A stretch of 64,000 bases of DNA from Flavobacteriales bacterium. GTDB lineage: Bacteria; Bacteroidota; Bacteroidia; Flavobacteriales_F; PHOS-HE28. A program made the position numbers and the translations under genes. The notes under the pieces were generated by a model. That model did no database searches and was not told the DNA's origin. It was given only the letters and a program-made list of their open reading frames with translations. Shown one piece after another: positions 38,491 through 46,883 of the stretch. The stretch covers positions 1,931,964 through 1,995,963 of the forward strand of contig JAHCIA010000001.1 in the NCBI GenBank assembly GCA_026129465.1. Direction: 5' to 3'. Positions within the stretch are counted from its first letter, which is position 1, and the number at the start of each line of letters is the position of its first letter.

Positions 38491-39798
38491 ATGTCCAGTT
38501 TCCGCATTGAAGGAGGCCACCGCCTGAAGGGCACCCTCACCCCGCAAGGCGCGAAGAACGAGGCGCTGCAGATCCTCTGCGCCGTGCTGCTCACCCCGGC
38601 GCCGGTCACCATCCGCAACGTGCCCGACATCGTGGACGTGAACAAGCTGATCGACCTGCTGCGCCACATGGGCGTGGTGGTGGAGAAGCTCAACGACAGC
38701 GACTACCGGTTCACCGCGAAGGACATCGACATCGAGTTCTTCATGCGGCCCGAATTCAAGCGGATGGGCGGGGGGTTGCGCGGCAGCGTGATGATCGTGG
38801 GGCCGCTGCTGGCGCGCTATGGCCGCGGCTACATCCCCACGCCCGGTGGCGACAAGATCGGCCGGCGCAGGCTGGACACCCATTTCATCGGCTTCCAGAA
38901 CCTCGGCGCGGATTTCACCTACGATGCCAGGGAAGGCTTCTACAAGGTGGAGGCGAAACGATTGAAGGGCGCCCACATGCTGCTGGACGAACCCAGCGTC
39001 ACCGGCACGGCCAACATCGTGATGGCCGCCGTGCTGGCCGAAGGCACCACCACCATCTACCACGCCGCCTGCGAGCCCTACCTGCAGCAGCTCTGCCACA
39101 TGCTCAATCGCATGGGCGCGAAGATCTCCGGCATCGGCAGCAACCTGCTCACCATACAAGGGGTGCGGGAGCTCGACGGAACCGAACACCGCATGCTGCC
39201 GGACATGATCGAGATCGGCAGTTTCATCGGCCTGGCCGCCATGACGCGCAGCGAGATCCGCATCCAGGACACCGGCTACGACCACCTCGGCTGCATTCCC
39301 GATGTGTTCCGCAAACTGGGCATCACCGTGGAAAGGCAGGGCGACGATATCCTGGTGCCGGCCCAGGAGCATTACCGCATCAGCACCTTCATCGATGGCA
39401 GCATCCTCACCATCAGCGACCATCCCTGGCCGGGCTTCACACCGGACCTGCTGAGCATCGTGCTCACCGTGGCCACCCAGGCCAAGGGCAGCGTGCTCAT
39501 CCACCAGAAGATGTTCGAGAGCCGCCTGTTCTTCACGGACAAGCTCATCGATATGGGCGCGCAGATCATCCTCTGCGACCCGCACCGCGTGGTGGTGAAC
39601 GGCCAGGATTTCCAGCAGCCCCTGCGCGCCATCCGCATGACCAGCCCCGACATCCGCGCAGGTGTGGCCCTGCTCATCGCCGCCCTCAGCGCGGAGGGGG
39701 TCAGCACCATCGAGAACATCGAACAGATCCGCCGCGGCTACCAGCACATCGACAGCCGCCTCAACGCCCTTGGTGCCCGCATCGAGGTGGTCAACTGA
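38491..39798 (+). CDS. murA: UDP-N-acetylglucosamine 1-carboxyvinyltransferase
   Basis: A 435-aa cytoplasmic enzyme transferring enolpyruvate from PEP to UDP-GlcNAc, the first committed step of peptidoglycan synthesis. KNE at 22-24 and the catalytic loop PTPGGDKIGRRRLDTHF (117-132) are visible. Position 121 is Asp where E. coli has Cys115. The Asp form is active but not alkylated by fosfomycin, as known from mycobacterial and chlamydial MurA, so intrinsic fosfomycin resistance is expected. Length and C-terminal IENIEQIRRGYQHIDSRLNA are normal. Confidence 0.97.
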   Translation: MSSFRIEGGHRLKGTLTPQGAKNEALQILCAVLLTPAPVTIRNVPDIVDVNKLIDLLRHMGVVVEKLNDSDYRFTAKDIDIEFFMRPEFKRMGGGLRGSVMIVGPLLARYGRGYIPTPGGDKIGRRRLDTHFIGFQNLGADFTYDAREGFYKVEAKRLKGAHMLLDEPSVTGTANIVMAAVLAEGTTTIYHAACEPYLQQLCHMLNRMGAKISGIGSNLLTIQGVRELDGTEHRMLPDMIEIGSFIGLAAMTRSEIRIQDTGYDHLGCIPDVFRKLGITVERQGDDILVPAQEHYRISTFIDGSILTISDHPWPGFTPDLLSIVLTVATQAKGSVLIHQKMFESRLFFTDKLIDMGAQIILCDPHRVVVNGQDFQQPLRAIRMTSPDIRAGVALLIAALSAEGVSTIENIEQIRRGYQHIDSRLNALGARIEVVN

Positions 39799-39906
39799 GC
39801 CTTCCGGGATCCCGACCCGTCATCTTGTCGCTGTAACGCTCGCCATTTCCGCAAAGGATCCCAACCCGGCACGCCCTTGGCGATGCGCGGCGCCGCAACG
39901 CCCCCC

Positions 39907-39914
39907 TACCTTTG
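39907..39914 (+). promoter_or_regulatory. -7 promoter box of the TlpA-like gene
   Basis: TACCTTTG is an exact TAnnTTTG match ending 21 nt before the ATG at 39936, supporting that start. Confidence 0.5.
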
Positions 39915-39935
39915 GGCCAACACCAGCGAACAGGC

Positions 39936-40499
39936 ATGTACAAGACCCGCATTCTCACCATCGGCGCCGTGGCGCTGCTGGCCATCTATGGTTTCACCTC
40001 CAGCGGCGACCGCCAACGCCCCGATGAAGGCGGCAATTCGCGCGTGGGCACGGCCGTAGGCAACAAGGCCCCCGAACTGGCCTTCATGAACGTGGACAGC
40101 ACCAAGGTGCTGAAGCTCTCGGAATTGAAAGGCAAGTACGTGCTGATCGATTTCTGGGCCAGCTGGTGCGGGCCTTGCCGCAAGGAGAACCCCAACATCG
40201 TGGCCGCCTACCAGAAATACAGCAAGGCCAAGTACAAAGAGGGCAAGGGCTTCGAGATCTACAGCGTGAGCCTGGACCGCAACCGCCAGGCCTGGAAGCA
40301 GGCCATCGCCCAGGATGGCCTCACGTGGAAGTGGCACGTGAGCGACCTGAAACATTGGCAAAGCGAGGCCGGCCGGCTCTACGGGGTGAACTCCATCCCC
40401 ATGAGCTTCCTGATCGACCCCAACGGCATCATCATCGCCAAGAACCTGCGCGGCATGGCCCTGCACCAGGAGATGGACAAGTACGTGAAGAGCCTCTGA
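39936..40499 (+). CDS. TlpA/ResA-like membrane-anchored thioredoxin
   Basis: A 187-aa periplasmic thiol-disulfide oxidoreductase. An N-terminal hydrophobic anchor or signal (about residues 5-20) is followed by an AhpC/TSA-Redoxin fold with the active site W77-C78-G-P-C81 in IDFWASWCGPCRKENPNIV and the cis-Pro in NSIPMSF. Such proteins reduce cysteines during cytochrome c or envelope-protein maturation. The partner is unknown here. It is followed by a strong terminator. Confidence 0.92.
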   Translation: MYKTRILTIGAVALLAIYGFTSSGDRQRPDEGGNSRVGTAVGNKAPELAFMNVDSTKVLKLSELKGKYVLIDFWASWCGPCRKENPNIVAAYQKYSKAKYKEGKGFEIYSVSLDRNRQAWKQAIAQDGLTWKWHVSDLKHWQSEAGRLYGVNSIPMSFLIDPNGIIIAKNLRGMALHQEMDKYVKSL

Positions 40500-40517
40500 T
40501 CGGATCGTGATACGAGC

Positions 40518-40548
40518 AAGGCCGGGGAGCATTCGCCCCCGGCCTTTT
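40518..40548 (+). terminator. rho-independent terminator after the TlpA-like gene
   Basis: AAGGCCGGGG (40518-40527) pairs perfectly with CCCCGGCCTT (40537-40546), followed by TT. It starts 19 nt after the stop codon. Between here and 40694 I see only a weak -7-like TAAGCTTG (40629-40636). Confidence 0.85.
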
Positions 40549-40694
40549 CGCTTCTGGTGCCAGGGCCTGTTGAAAAGTCATGGCCTGGAAGGAGGCCCCG
40601 GGGTGTTGCGTGAAACCCCTTCGTGGATTAAGCTTGCGTGAAATGCGGGACCCTCAGCCCCGCGACCCACCCTCACCCAACCCTTCCCGCCCAC

Positions 40695-43274
40695 ATGAAA
40701 CGTCCATTCCGATTGGGAAAGGTGTGGCACGCCCTGCTCGTGCTCGCCGCCCTGATGTTGATGCTGCCCGCCTGGGCCCAGCGTACATGCAGCACCATGG
40801 AGGTGCTGCAACAGGAGATCGCCGATGACCCCGAACGCGCCATACGGCTGGAGCAGATCGAATCCTTCACCCAGCAGTTCGTGGCCCAGGACGACCCCAC
40901 TGCGGAGCGCGCCGTGGTCACCATCCCGGTGGTCTTCCATGTGGTGTGGAACACCGCCGCGCAGAACATCCCGGACAGCAAGCTGCTGTCGCAACTGCAG
41001 CAGTTGAATGAGGACTTCGCGCGGCTCAACAGCGACGCGAACCAGACCCCGGCCCTGTTCGCCTCCCTGGGCGCCAACACCGAGGTGCAGTTCTGCATGG
41101 CCCAACGCGATCCCAGCGGCAACCCCACCACGGGCATCGTGCGCCGCCAGACCACCGTCACCGCCTTCAGCAGCAACAACGCCGTGAAATACACCGCGAA
41201 CGGCGGCAGCAACGCCTGGAACCGCGACCACTACTTGAACATCTGGGTCTGCAACCTCAGCGGCGGCCTGCTGGGCTATGCGCAATTCCCCGGTGGTGCC
41301 GCCGCCACAGATGGTGTGGTGGTGCTCTTCTCCTCGGTGGGCAGCCTCACCAACCCCGGCACCGCCTCGCCCTTCCACTACGGCCGCACCCTCACCCACG
41401 AAGTGGGCCACTGGCTGAACCTGCGTCACATCTGGGGCGATGCCACCTGCGGCAACGACCTGGTGGCCGACACGCCTGTGCACAATGCGGCCAACTCCGG
41501 CTGCCCGTCCTACCCGCACTACAGCACCTGCTCCGGCACCCCGGTGGAGATGACCATGAACTACATGGACTACTCCAACGACGGTTGCATGAACATCTTC
41601 ACCCTGGGCCAGAAGAGTCGTATGCAGGCCCTTTTCGCCACTGGCGGATCGCGCGTATCACTTCTGAACTCGCAGGGCTGCGTTCCACCGGGTGGTGGCG
41701 GCACCTGCAACACCCCCTCGGGCCTCGCCGCGTCGGGGATCACTTCAAGCGCCGCCACGCTTTCCTGGAGCGCGGTGGGCGGTGCCACCGGCTACAGCCT
41801 GCAATACAAGCTCAATAGCTCCGGCACCTGGACCACGGTCAACGTCGCCGGCACGAGCTCGACGATCACCGGTTTGAGCGCGAACACCGCCTACAACGCA
41901 CGCGTGGCCACGGTCTGCTCGGGCTCCACCTCGGCCTACAGCACCCAGGTGAACTTCACCACTGCGGCCGCCGGCTGCAGCGATGCCCTGGAGCCCAACA
42001 ACACCACCGGCACGGCGCCCACCATCACCCTGCCCGCCTCGATCAACGCGCTGATCGCCAGCAACACCGATGTGGACTACTACCGCTTCACGCTGGGGGC
42101 CACGTCCAACATCAGCATCACACTCGGCAACCTGCCGGCCGATTTCGACCTGCGCCTGCTCAATGGCAGCGGCAGCCAGTTGGCGATATCGCAGGCGGGC
42201 GGCACCACCAGCGAGAGCATCACTTACAACAATGCCGCTGCCGGTACTTACTTCATCCATGTCTTCGGCTACAATGGCGCCTTCAGCGCCACGCAGTGCT
42301 ACGCCCTCAATGCGAGCGCCACGGCCGTGCAGACCTGCAATACGCCCACCGGACTGGCCGCCTCGGGCATCACCGCCAGCGCGGCCACACTCTCTTGGAA
42401 CGCCGTGAGCGGTGCCACCGGCTACAGCCTGCAGTACAAGCTCAACAGCGCCGGCACCTGGACCACGGTCAATGTCGCCGGCACGAGCTCGACGATCACC
42501 GGCTTGAGCGCGAACACCGCCTACAACGCGCGCGTGGCCACGGTCTGCGCAGGCTCCACCTCGGCCTACGGCACACAGGTGAACTTCACCACGGCCAGCG
42601 CAGGATGCACGGATACCTGGGAGTCGAACAACACCACGGGCACGGCACCTTGGATCCCGGTGAACACCAACATCCAGGCGCTCATCGGCAGCAGCTCGGA
42701 CAACGATTGGTACAAGTTCAACAACACCAGTTCGCAGCCCAGGATCCGCATCGACCTCACCACGCTGCCGGCGGATTATGATGTGCGCCTGTTCCGCGGC
42801 ACCAGCACCCAGGTGGGTATCAGCCAGAACGGCGGCACCGCCAACGAGGTGATCATCCTCAACACCACCACCGTGGCCACCTACTACATCCGCGTCTATG
42901 GATACAACGGCGCCTTCAACACCACGCAGTGCTACACGCTGCGGGCCAGCATCAGCGCCAGCAACTTCCGTGAAGGCGAACTCGATGCCGATGCCTTGGA
43001 AGCGGAAATGGTCCCGGAGAGCGGTCTGATGGGATTGTATCCTAACCCGGCCAACGACAAGGTGATGCTGGACTACCTGGCCGGTTCTTCCGGCGACCTG
43101 CAGCTTCAGATCTTCGACGGCATGGGGCGCTTGGTGCTGACCACCCGGCAGACCGTGGACGAAGGTCCTTCCACCTTCGGGATCCCGCTGCCGGAACTGG
43201 CCAACGGCATGTACGTGCTGCACATTTTGGAGGGTGAGCAGCGCCATCAGCAGCGCTTCATGGTGCAACGCTGA
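40695..43274 (+). CDS. T9SS-exported M43-family metalloprotease with duplicated FnIII-PPC units
   Basis: An 859-aa secreted protease. Signal peptide 1-28 (HALLVLAALMLMLPAWAQ). Pappalysin-type metzincin site H235-E236-V-G-H239-W-L-N-L-R-H245 with Met-turn MNYMDYSND. Then FnIII 1 (about 336-420), a pre-peptidase C-terminal (PPC) domain 1 (SDALEPNNTTGTAPTI, to about 540), FnIII 2 and PPC 2 (to about 760), and a T9SS type A sorting domain (MGLYPNPANDKVMLDYL to the end). The two FnIII-PPC units are a DNA-level tandem duplication of 630 bp. I chose ATG at 40695. The in-frame GTG at 40638 would place a non-signal stretch before the signal peptide. Confidence 0.92.
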   Translation: MKRPFRLGKVWHALLVLAALMLMLPAWAQRTCSTMEVLQQEIADDPERAIRLEQIESFTQQFVAQDDPTAERAVVTIPVVFHVVWNTAAQNIPDSKLLSQLQQLNEDFARLNSDANQTPALFASLGANTEVQFCMAQRDPSGNPTTGIVRRQTTVTAFSSNNAVKYTANGGSNAWNRDHYLNIWVCNLSGGLLGYAQFPGGAAATDGVVVLFSSVGSLTNPGTASPFHYGRTLTHEVGHWLNLRHIWGDATCGNDLVADTPVHNAANSGCPSYPHYSTCSGTPVEMTMNYMDYSNDGCMNIFTLGQKSRMQALFATGGSRVSLLNSQGCVPPGGGGTCNTPSGLAASGITSSAATLSWSAVGGATGYSLQYKLNSSGTWTTVNVAGTSSTITGLSANTAYNARVATVCSGSTSAYSTQVNFTTAAAGCSDALEPNNTTGTAPTITLPASINALIASNTDVDYYRFTLGATSNISITLGNLPADFDLRLLNGSGSQLAISQAGGTTSESITYNNAAAGTYFIHVFGYNGAFSATQCYALNASATAVQTCNTPTGLAASGITASAATLSWNAVSGATGYSLQYKLNSAGTWTTVNVAGTSSTITGLSANTAYNARVATVCAGSTSAYGTQVNFTTASAGCTDTWESNNTTGTAPWIPVNTNIQALIGSSSDNDWYKFNNTSSQPRIRIDLTTLPADYDVRLFRGTSTQVGISQNGGTANEVIILNTTTVATYYIRVYGYNGAFNTTQCYTLRASISASNFREGELDADALEAEMVPESGLMGLYPNPANDKVMLDYLAGSSGDLQLQIFDGMGRLVLTTRQTVDEGPSTFGIPLPELANGMYVLHILEGEQRHQQRFMVQR
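41781..42597 (+). repeat. 630-bp-period duplication of an FnIII-PPC unit
   Basis: Bases 41781-41967 and 42411-42597 are nearly identical (they differ at scattered, mostly third positions) and are offset by exactly 630 bp = 210 codons. The intervening PPC parts are related but more diverged. Confidence 0.85.
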
Positions 43275-43295
43275 GCAAGCACCTCCCCGATCGCG

Positions 43296-43329
43296 AAGGG
43301 CCGCCACGCGCATGCGCGTGGCGGCCCTT
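43296..43329. terminator. 34-bp perfect palindrome terminator after the metalloprotease gene
   Basis: AAGGGCCGCCACGCG, CATG, CGCGTGGCGGCCCTT: a 15-bp perfect stem with a palindromic loop, 21 nt after the stop at 43274. The following CCATTTC has few T, so it is an efficient hairpin but not a classical U-tract terminator. Confidence 0.65.
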
Positions 43330-43446
43330 CCATTTCAGTCCACTGTCAAGCTGTCCGGCGAGCGCTGCTGGCACCGGAATTGACCAAGGCGGACGCCCGG
43401 CCGGGCAGGATACGACCCCTGGCCGGCCAGATAGCCTGTGGATACC

Positions 43447-44034
43447 ATGGACCAAGCGAGGAGCCGACCCGAAGACAACACGATGACCCCCGAGGACCGA
43501 TCGAACAACATGGGACCCGCGCCTGACAAGGATGTGGATGCGTCCAGCACCGCTGACAGCACGTCAGAGACATCGTTGCAAGCCGAGTTGGACGTGCTGC
43601 GCACCGAGCACCAGGCCCTGCACGACAAGTACGTGCGGCTCTTCGCGGAGTTCGAGAACTTCCGCAAGCGCACCGCCAAAGAGCGCCTGGAGCTCATCGA
43701 GTTCGCCGGGGAGCGTGCCATGGTGGCCATTCTCCCGGCCTTGGACGATCTGGACCGCGCCGTGACGAACAACGAAAAGGTCAACGACATCACCGCCGTG
43801 AAGGAGGGCTTCCGGCTGATCCAGCAGAAATTGCTGCATCTGCTGGCCGGGCAGGGCCTCAGGCCCATGGAGGACTGCAAGGGCCAGGTCTTCGACACCG
43901 ACCGGCACGAGGCCATCACCAAGGCACCAGCGCCGAACGACGAGCTCAAAGGCAAGGTGATCGATGTGGTGGAGCAGGGATACACGCTCCATGAAAAGGT
44001 GGTCCGGTTCGCCAAGGTGGTGGTCGGCGAATGA
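43447..44034 (+). CDS. grpE: nucleotide exchange factor GrpE
   Basis: A 195-aa DnaK co-chaperone that releases ADP. The acidic, low-complexity N-terminus is followed by a long coiled coil (LQAELDVLRTEHQALHDKYV with FAEFENFRKRTAKERLELIE) and the C-terminal beta domain (DTDRHEAITKAPAPNDELKG, then VEQGYTLHEKVVRFAKVVVG). I chose the ATG at 43447. An in-frame GTG lies 9 nt upstream. It is followed by dnaJ after 70 nt on the same strand. I see no CIRCE-like operator and no convincing promoter box upstream. Confidence 0.94.
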   Translation: MDQARSRPEDNTMTPEDRSNNMGPAPDKDVDASSTADSTSETSLQAELDVLRTEHQALHDKYVRLFAEFENFRKRTAKERLELIEFAGERAMVAILPALDDLDRAVTNNEKVNDITAVKEGFRLIQQKLLHLLAGQGLRPMEDCKGQVFDTDRHEAITKAPAPNDELKGKVIDVVEQGYTLHEKVVRFAKVVVGE

Positions 44035-44104
44035 CCCATCCGTACATGCCACCACCCACCCTTCCACCCATCCGCACCACAGGCCCCACTGAGTGGCCCG
44101 CCAC

Positions 44105-45226
44105 ATGAGCAAACGCGATCCATATGAGGTCCTGGGCGTAGGCCGCAACGCCACGGCCGATGAGATCAAGAAAGCCTACCGCAAGCTGGCCATCAAGTAC
44201 CACCCGGACAAGAACCCGGGCGACAAGGCCGCCGAGGAGCAGTTCAAGGAGGCCGCTGCGGCCTACGAGATCCTGAGCGATCCCGACAAGAAGGCCAAGT
44301 ACGACCGGTTCGGACATGCAGGACCTGGCATGGGCGGCTTTCAGGGTGGGGGCTCCATGAACATGGAGGACATCTTCTCCCAGTTCGGCGACATCTTCGG
44401 CGATGCCTTCGGGGGCGGCGCCTTCGGTGGTTTCGGGCGCGGGGGCGGAAGGCGTGTGATCAAGGGCAGCAACCTGCGCGTGCGGTTGCGGCTCACCCTG
44501 GAGGAGATCGCCCTCGGCGCCGAGAAGAAGATCAAGGTGACCAAACTGGTGCGCGCCAAAGGGAGCGAGTACGGCACCTGCGGCACCTGCGGCGGAAGCG
44601 GTCAAGTGCGCCGTGTGCAAAGCACATTTCTTGGTCAGATGCAGACCGTGAGCACCTGCCCGGCCTGCGGCGGCATCGGACAAACGGTGAGCAAGCGCGC
44701 TCCCGGCAGCGACGAACATGGCCTTATCCGCGAAGAGGTTGTGGTGCCCCTGCAGATCCCCGCTGGCGTGGAGGAGGGCATGCAGCTCAACATCAGCGGC
44801 ATGGGCAATGAGGCCCCGGCGGGTGGTGTGCCCGGCGATCTGTTGGTGGTGATCGAGGAGGAGGCGAACGCCGATCTGCGCCGCGATGGCATGAACCTGC
44901 ACCACGAGGTCTTCATCAGCATGGTGGACGCCGCGTTGGGAGCTTCGATCGAAGTGCCCTTGGTGCGTGGCAAGGCGAAGGTGAAGATCGAACCCGGCAC
45001 CCAGACCAACCACGTGCTGCGCCTGCGAGGCAAGGGCCTGCCGGATGTGCATGGGCGTGGCACGGGCGACCTCTTCGTACACATCGCCGTCTGGACCCCC
45101 ACCGACCTGAGCAAGGAGGAAAAGGCCGCCTTGGAGAAACTGCGCCACAGCCCCGGCTTCCAACCCAAGCCCACCGCCAAGGACAAGGGGTTCTTCGAAC
45201 GCGTGAAGGAGATGTTCGGCAGCTGA
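44105..45226 (+). CDS. dnaJ: chaperone DnaJ with a reduced zinc-finger region
   Basis: A 373-aa Hsp40. The J domain has H33-P-D in [10 protein letters not shown]; a Gly/Phe-rich linker runs about 70-115; the C-terminal substrate-binding domains contain [19 protein letters not shown]. The cysteine-rich region holds only two CxxCxGxG motifs (C159/C162 and C185/C188) instead of four. By alignment with Bacteroidota DnaJ these are motifs 2 and 3. Motif 1 reads LVRAKGSE and motif 4 RAPGSDEHG, without Cys. Zinc site I should therefore be absent and site II kept. The start [12 protein letters not shown] is chosen over GTG 12 nt upstream. It is convergent with the prohibitin-like gene by 6 nt. Confidence 0.94.
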   Translation: MSKRDPYEVLGVGRNATADEIKKAYRKLAIKYHPDKNPGDKAAEEQFKEAAAAYEILSDPDKKAKYDRFGHAGPGMGGFQGGGSMNMEDIFSQFGDIFGDAFGGGAFGGFGRGGGRRVIKGSNLRVRLRLTLEEIALGAEKKIKVTKLVRAKGSEYGTCGTCGGSGQVRRVQSTFLGQMQTVSTCPACGGIGQTVSKRAPGSDEHGLIREEVVVPLQIPAGVEEGMQLNISGMGNEAPAGGVPGDLLVVIEEEANADLRRDGMNLHHEVFISMVDAALGASIEVPLVRGKAKVKIEPGTQTNHVLRLRGKGLPDVHGRGTGDLFVHIAVWTPTDLSKEEKAALEKLRHSPGFQPKPTAKDKGFFERVKEMFGS

Positions 45227-45232
45227 GCCGCG

Positions 45233-46018
45233 CTACTTTTCACCTTGGATCAGAAAGGGCGTGGCCCCATCGGTGATGATCACCTTGGCATTGGCCGAAC
45301 GTGACAAGCGCTCGAAGGCCTCGATGCTGCGCAGCCGCAGGATCTCCTCGTTGAGGCCCTGCCCCAGCACCAGTTGCGCGTCGCGCACCCCTTCGGCCTC
45401 GATCACCTTGCGCTGCGCCTCCAGCCGCTCCCGCTGAAGCTCGAACTCCATCTGCTGCGCGCGCTGCTCGGCTTCCAGCTTGTCCTCTATGGCGCGCGCC
45501 AGGCCCTGCGGCAACTGGATGCTCTTCATCAGCACCGCTTCGATCACGAAGCCGCGTGGCTCCAGCAATTCGTTCATGTGGTCGCTCATCTCCTTCTCTA
45601 TCGCCGCTCGCTGCGCGCTGTGCATGTCCTTGGCGAAGTGCTTGGAACATATGTCGGCCGCCGCCGAACGGAACACGCTCACGATGATGGCCTGTTCGTA
45701 GTTCGTGCCCACATTCTCGATGATATGCGGCACCATGCCGGGCTTGATCCGGTAAAGGATGCTGATCTCGCTGCGCACGTTCAGTCCCTCCTTGCTCGGC
45801 AGGTCCATCACGATCTCGCGGTTCACCGTGCGCACAGGCACCTTGATCACCCGCGTGGTGAAGGGGTTCACCATCACCAGGCCCGAAGTGATGGTGCGCT
45901 CGCTCAACTTGCCGAAGCGCTGTTTCACGCCCACGTTGCCCTGGCGGACGGTGGTGCAGGAGGAAAGCAGAAGCACGGCGGCCATCACGGCCAGCAATGG
46001 GACGATACGAGCGGTCAT
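45233..46018 (-). CDS. prohibitin/SPFH-domain lipoprotein
   Basis: A 261-aa protein with a lipoprotein signal (AAVLLLSSC, lipobox Cys near residue 20) followed by an SPFH/band-7 domain (VGVKQRFGKLSERTITSGLV, then VFRSAAADICSKHFAKDMHS) and a coiled coil (about 165-225, EDKLEAEQRAQQMEFELQRE). It is prohibitin-like, probably forming ring oligomers at a membrane. The physiological role is unknown. The chosen ATG at 46018 directly precedes the lipoprotein signal. It is downstream of the YegP-like gene by 55 nt on the same strand. Confidence 0.88.
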   Translation of the reverse strand: MTARIVPLLAVMAAVLLLSSCTTVRQGNVGVKQRFGKLSERTITSGLVMVNPFTTRVIKVPVRTVNREIVMDLPSKEGLNVRSEISILYRIKPGMVPHIIENVGTNYEQAIIVSVFRSAAADICSKHFAKDMHSAQRAAIEKEMSDHMNELLEPRGFVIEAVLMKSIQLPQGLARAIEDKLEAEQRAQQMEFELQRERLEAQRKVIEAEGVRDAQLVLGQGLNEEILRLRSIEAFERLSRSANAKVIITDGATPFLIQGEK

Positions 46019-46073
46019 GGCTTCTCGGGTCGTTTCCCTGCGGGACCACAAGGCCCATGCCGCCGATCCGGGA

Positions 46074-46406
46074 TCAGCGTTCCATCACCACCGATCCGGG
46101 CGCGTGCATCCGCACGGAGGCGATGCCATTCTCCAGGCCTTCCGCGGTGGTATAGCGTTCGCTGGTACCGATGATCTCGCCGTTGGCCGCTTTCAGCACG
46201 AAACGGTACTGGCCGTCGCGGCTGATGATGCGGTCGAAGAAGCGGTCCTCGGCACTGTGGCGCCGCACGCTTTCGATCCCGTTCAGGCAGGATGCCTTGC
46301 GCGTGTACCCTTCGCTGCTGAGGATCACCTGGCCGTTGCTGGCCAGCAGATTGAAGCGGAACTCGCCCGCACGGTCCACGAACACTTCGAATCTTCCGGT
46401 GGCCAT
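46074..46406 (-). CDS. YegP-like protein (two DUF1508 repeats)
   Basis: A 110-aa small soluble protein made of two DUF1508 repeats: GEFRFNLLASNGQVILSSEG with YTRKASCLNGIESVRRH, and GQYRFVLKAANGEIIGTSER with YTTAEGLENGIASVRMH. Full length for the family. Function not established. Confidence 0.9.
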   Translation of the reverse strand: MATGRFEVFVDRAGEFRFNLLASNGQVILSSEGYTRKASCLNGIESVRRHSAEDRFFDRIISRDGQYRFVLKAANGEIIGTSERYTTAEGLENGIASVRMHAPGSVVMER

Positions 46407-46466
46407 GGCTTCAGGGATTGGTCGCCCGAAGGAAAGCCAAAGGCCCGCGCGGAGGCATGACCCCCG

Positions 46467-46580
46467 TCAGGCCGCGTTGGGCGTGTAGGCGATGAACATG
46501 GCCACCAGGCCGGTCAAGGCCGCCACCAGGGCGATGCGCAGAAGGTGCTCCATCACCGGCCTGTCCAGTCGGGCTTGCAT
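46467..46580 (-). CDS. 37-aa predicted single-pass membrane protein
   Basis: Reads MQARLDRPVMEHLLRIALVA, then ALTGLVAMFIAYTPNAA, TGA. One hydrophobic helix (about residues 12-32) with positive charges on the N-terminal side, as for a small N-in membrane protein. A shorter start at 46553 gives 28 aa. It lies between the candidate RNA's terminator and the YegP-like gene on the same strand. No homologue is known to me. Confidence 0.35.
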   Translation of the reverse strand: MQARLDRPVMEHLLRIALVAALTGLVAMFIAYTPNAA

Positions 46581-46654
46581 GCCACAAAATGAAGGCGCCC
46601 ACATGATGGCAATGTGACTTCCGCGTGATGGATCCGTGGCGCTCGTCCAGGCCT

Positions 46655-46690
46655 GAAAAACACCAAGGCACCCTGCTCCAGGTGCCTTGG
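46655..46690 (-). terminator. orphan rho-independent terminator
   Basis: CCAAGGCACC (46663-46672) pairs perfectly with GGTGCCTTGG (46681-46690) across an 8-nt loop. On the minus strand the stem is followed by TGTTTTTC, on the + strand by no T-run, so it works in the minus direction. Confidence 0.75.
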
Positions 46691-46821
46691 CTGAAAGGCC
46701 ATCGGGTTTCGACGGCCGATCTGTGCGGTGGAGGTTGCTCAGGCCTCCGGGACCACAGGCCCGCTTGGGACCAGTACAAAGTCAATCAGGATACACGGCC
46801 TTTGCAATAGAACAAAAGTTA
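46655..46821 (-). ncRNA. candidate structured non-coding RNA with own terminator
   Basis: On the minus strand, AAAGGCC (46803-46797) can close with GGCCTTT (46700-46694) around a GC-rich interior holding a smaller stem GGCCT/AGGCC. Immediately after comes a perfect 10-bp hairpin (46690-46663) with the tail TGTTTTTC, a rho-independent terminator. A TA-TTTG-like element (TAACTTTTG, 46821-46813) lies just upstream. No protein gene on this strand could need this terminator, because adenine deaminase runs the other way. I cannot assign a family. A 6S-like RNA is one possibility, with no firm support. Confidence 0.35.
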
Positions 46822-46883
46822 GCACGCGGCCTGCCCGGATCTCCTGTACACGGCCCAGAAAACGGAGCGGCTACCTTGGCGCC

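Noticed and set aside
41700..43000. Possible CRISPR-like or short tandem array in the M43 gene
   Set aside because: The repeats are 630 bp apart, coding and in frame. They are duplicated FnIII-PPC domains. No CRISPR array was seen anywhere in the window.
46411..46785. 124-codon minus-strand frame across the orphan terminator
   Set aside because: It runs through a perfect terminator hairpin and the candidate RNA and has no recognisable content. A different frame holds the 37-codon membrane ORF.
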